This document shows, piece after piece, positions 61,984-64,000 of a DNA stretch of 64,000 nt (its first letter is position 1; the number at the start of each line of letters is the position of its first letter). The stretch lies in the NCBI RefSeq assembly GCF_003719305.1, contig NZ_RARC01000031.1, positions 1 through 64,000 on the forward strand, written 5' to 3'. The notes under the pieces were generated by a model that searched no databases, had not been told where the DNA came from, and saw nothing but the letters and a program-made list of their open reading frames with translations. Source of the stretch: Mycolicibacterium stellerae. Lineage in GTDB: Bacteria; Actinomycetota; Actinomycetes; Mycobacteriales; Mycobacteriaceae. A program made the position numbers and the translations under genes.

Positions 61984-62643
61984 ATGCGTACGGCGTATCG
62001 GGATGAGTTGGCGGCTCTACGCCGTCAGTTGGCCGATATGTGCGGGCTGGCCGCAGACGCGATGGGCCACGCATCGAATGCCCTGCTGCAGGCAGATCTC
62101 GAGCTCGCCGAACAGGTCATCGCCGACCATGCTGATGTCGCGGACAAGTGGCGAGCCGCGGAGGGCAGAGCGGTCCGGCTGCTTGCCCTGCAACAGCCGG
62201 TGGCAGGCGATCTGAGGAAGATCGTCGGCGCGCTTCACGTCGGCGCCGACATCGAGCGGATGGGTGCGTTGGCCGTGCATGTCGCCAACATCGCCCGCTT
62301 GCGCCATCCCGAGCAGGCGCTGCCCGACGAAGTTCGTGGGTCGTTCACCGAAATGGCCGAAGTGGCAGTCCAGCTCGCGAGGGCGGCGCGCGAGGTACTG
62401 ATGTCACCCGACGCCGAGAAGGCGGCGCAACTGCGAGAGAAGGACGACGTCGTCGACACCCGGCACCGTCAACTGTTCGCCGTGCTGATCGACCGCGAGT
62501 GGCGCAGTGGCGTCTGCTCCGCGGTCGACGTCGCGTTGCTGGGCCGGTTCTACGAGCGGTTCGCCGACCATGCCGTCGAGATCGGCAGGCGGGTGGTTTT
62601 CGAGGCGACCGGCGGACTGCCGATGCACAAGAAACTGGCCTAG
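61984..62643 (+). CDS. phoU: PhoU-family phosphate signalling regulator
   Basis: A 219-residue all-helical PhoU protein. The two three-helix repeats show GADIERMGALAVHVANIA and YERFADHAVEIGRRV, which carry the metal-binding E/DxxxD residues. PhoU restrains the PhoR-PhoB response and Pst phosphate uptake; mycobacteria have two copies, this one being close to the phoY1 type by position. ATG 61984 is the start. The stop overlaps the end of the convergent DMT transporter gene by 4 bases. Confidence 0.93.
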   Translation: MRTAYRDELAALRRQLADMCGLAADAMGHASNALLQADLELAEQVIADHADVADKWRAAEGRAVRLLALQQPVAGDLRKIVGALHVGADIERMGALAVHVANIARLRHPEQALPDEVRGSFTEMAEVAVQLARAAREVLMSPDAEKAAQLREKDDVVDTRHRQLFAVLIDREWRSGVCSAVDVALLGRFYERFADHAVEIGRRVVFEATGGLPMHKKLA

Positions 62644-63539
62644 GTCTGCGACTCCCGTTTCGCCATCTCCGCTTCGAGCATCTCTTCGAACGCGCCCTCA
62701 TCGCGACCGAGCGCGATCGTCGCCGCCCCCATCGCCCCGACGGCGACCGCGAGCAGTCCGATCTTCACCGGATCGCTGACCGCGAGCGCCTCGCCGAGCA
62801 CGATGACACCCAACGACACCGCGACCAACGGTTCGAGCACCAGCATGGTGGGCACCGAAGCCTGCAGCGCACCCGCGTGAAAAGCCGACTGCTGCAACAG
62901 GGTTGCCGCCACGCCGAGGATCAGGACGAGATATGGCGCTGGCACGAGCAGCGTGGCCAACGGTCCTTCCTCGTTGAGCCGCTGCACGGTGACCTTGGTC
63001 AGCACCGACACCACGCCGAACAACACCCCGACCGCGGTGGCGATCAGCAACGCCCGGTTGCGGCCCTCGGTGCGCGCGCCGCCGATCACACAGGCCGCCA
63101 CCACGGCCACGCACAGCGCCGTCGCCAAGATCCAGACGGCGGGCGGCGGCTGATAGTTGCCCGGCTGCACGCGCGCGATCGTCAGGAATATCGCCAGCCC
63201 GAACGTCAGCACCAGCGCCCACACCCAGTCATGTGTCGTGACGCGGCGATGGGCCAGCCGGGCGCTCATCGGTAGCGCGAACAACAACGCCGACACCAAA
63301 AGCGGCGCAACCAGGATCAGCGAGCCCCAGGTCAGCGCGAGCGCCTGAAAGCCGTAGCCGGACGCCGCCACCGCCGTGCCCGCCCACCACAGGCGGTTGC
63401 GCAGCAGCTTCTTGAACATCGTCGCGCTGACACCCTCGTCCTGCGGGATCTCGAGCGTCGCGCGCTGACGGATCACGATCCCGAGCGCCGACGTCACCGC
63501 GGCGGCCAGCGCCAGCAGAACGACCACCCACTCGGGCAT
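62640..63539 (-). CDS. DMT-superfamily (EamA-like) transporter
   Basis: A 299-residue membrane protein with about ten hydrophobic segments in two repeats, with small-residue motifs (SALGIVIRQRATLEI; VTSVLTKV-like helix in the second repeat; LEPLVAVSLGVIVLGEAL near the end). EamA-type carriers export amino acids or small metabolites; substrate unknown. The end is a charged tail. ATG 63539 has GAGGAG at 5 bases; an earlier in-frame ATG at 63551 is less likely. It is divergent from the truncated SDR gene at the window end. Confidence 0.82.
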   Translation of the reverse strand: MPEWVVVLLALAAAVTSALGIVIRQRATLEIPQDEGVSATMFKKLLRNRLWWAGTAVAASGYGFQALALTWGSLILVAPLLVSALLFALPMSARLAHRRVTTHDWVWALVLTFGLAIFLTIARVQPGNYQPPPAVWILATALCVAVVAACVIGGARTEGRNRALLIATAVGVLFGVVSVLTKVTVQRLNEEGPLATLLVPAPYLVLILGVAATLLQQSAFHAGALQASVPTMLVLEPLVAVSLGVIVLGEALAVSDPVKIGLLAVAVGAMGAATIALGRDEGAFEEMLEAEMAKRESQT

Positions 63540-63617
63540 GAAACTCCTCATCGGCTGTCAGAGACGTGCTCACCGGATACCCAATCACACCCTGGTTCCT
63601 CGTCTATGGTGTGGCGG

Positions 63618-64000
63618 GTGAACAGCGTCCTCGATGGCAAGGTGGCCATCGTCACGGGCACCAGTCGCGGGGTCGGCGTCGGTATCGCGCACGAGCTGCT
63701 TCGTGCGGGCGCCACCGTCGTCGGCTGCTCCCGGTCGAAGCTCGACACCATTCCCGGCGCGGACCACGACGAAGCCTGGCTGCAGCGCAGCGCCCAGATG
63801 GTTTGCGATCAAGGCGATTTCCGCGCCATCGACGCCATGGTCGCCGAGGTGGTCGACACCTACGGACGCATCGACATCCTGGTCAACAACGCCGGCGGCA
63901 CCGTGCCGACACCCCATGTCGAGGATGTTCCGGAACTCGTCGCAAAGATCCAGGGCGCGCCGCGCGCCGACGACGATTTCGAGCGGACCGCGCTGTTTCA
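63618..64000 (+). CDS. Short-chain dehydrogenase/reductase, 5' part cut by the window end
   Basis: An open frame from GTG 63618 runs past the window end and has no stop, about 127 residues visible. It has the SDR nucleotide site VTGTSRGVGVGIAHELL, then CSRSKLD, and the diagnostic NNAGG near residue 94 after YGRIDILV. These are NAD(P)-dependent oxidoreductases. The catalytic Tyr-x3-Lys lies beyond the window. ATG 63606 is an alternative start four codons earlier. Substrate cannot be inferred. Confidence 0.88.
   Translation, partial: MNSVLDGKVAIVTGTSRGVGVGIAHELLRAGATVVGCSRSKLDTIPGADHDEAWLQRSAQMVCDQGDFRAIDAMVAEVVDTYGRIDILVNNAGGTVPTPHVEDVPELVAKIQGAPRADDDFERTALF

Overview
This is chromosomal DNA of a fast-growing Mycobacterium (Mycolicibacterium) species. 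The evidence is gene order. Read left to right, the backbone matches the M. tuberculosis order Rv3443c to Rv3409c: rplM-rpsI-glmM, two helical small genes, glmS, nnrD, gadB, alr, tsaE-tsaB-rimI-tsaD, groES-groEL1, whiB3, Rv3415c, sigD-rsdA, a DUF5319 gene, guaB2-guaB3, choD, then phoU. This comparison is from memory, not from a search. GC is high, GTG starts are common, and genes often overlap by 4 bases (GTGA or ATGA).

Layout. 1-1364: end of an aldehyde dehydrogenase gene and a zinc alcohol dehydrogenase. 1.4-11 kb: ribosomal L13/S9 operon, amino-sugar genes glmM and glmS, a possible type VII substrate pair, an LLM oxidoreductase and two hydrolase or secreted genes. 11.1-13.4 kb: a cyanate module (PAS-AraC regulator, cyanase, FNT channel). 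13.6-21.2 kb: nnrD, gadB, and an inserted BVMO-BVMO-ALDH run. 21.3-29.6 kb: cell wall (alr), tRNA t6A synthesis (tsaE, tsaB, tsaD), and the chaperonin locus with a CIRCE operator.

29.7-52.4 kb is an accessory region between groEL1 and whiB3, which are close neighbours in M. tuberculosis. It holds a carboxylesterase, a glycosyltransferase plus Bcr/CflA efflux pair, and a MocR-controlled gene set flanked by a 36-bp inverted operator. It also holds a TetR gene followed by a stray ATP synthase c-subunit gene and an esterase, a decayed IS21 element, an amine oxidase/amidohydrolase pair with its TetR gene, a second divergent TetR locus, an OsmC protein, secreted proteins and a ThrE exporter.

52.4-64 kb returns to the core: WhiB3, SigD and its anti-sigma factor, GMP synthesis, an aldo/keto reductase, ChoD, PhoU, a DMT transporter and a truncated short-chain dehydrogenase.

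The most unusual items are the stand-alone atpE-like gene, the MocR locus with its mirrored operator and leaderless promoters, and the cyanase-FNT pair. Several genes (glmS, nnrD, the cupin gene, two tetR genes, the DUF5319 gene) have a TANNNT box 6-9 bases before the start codon, which suggests leaderless transcripts. I saw no tRNA, rRNA or CRISPR array.
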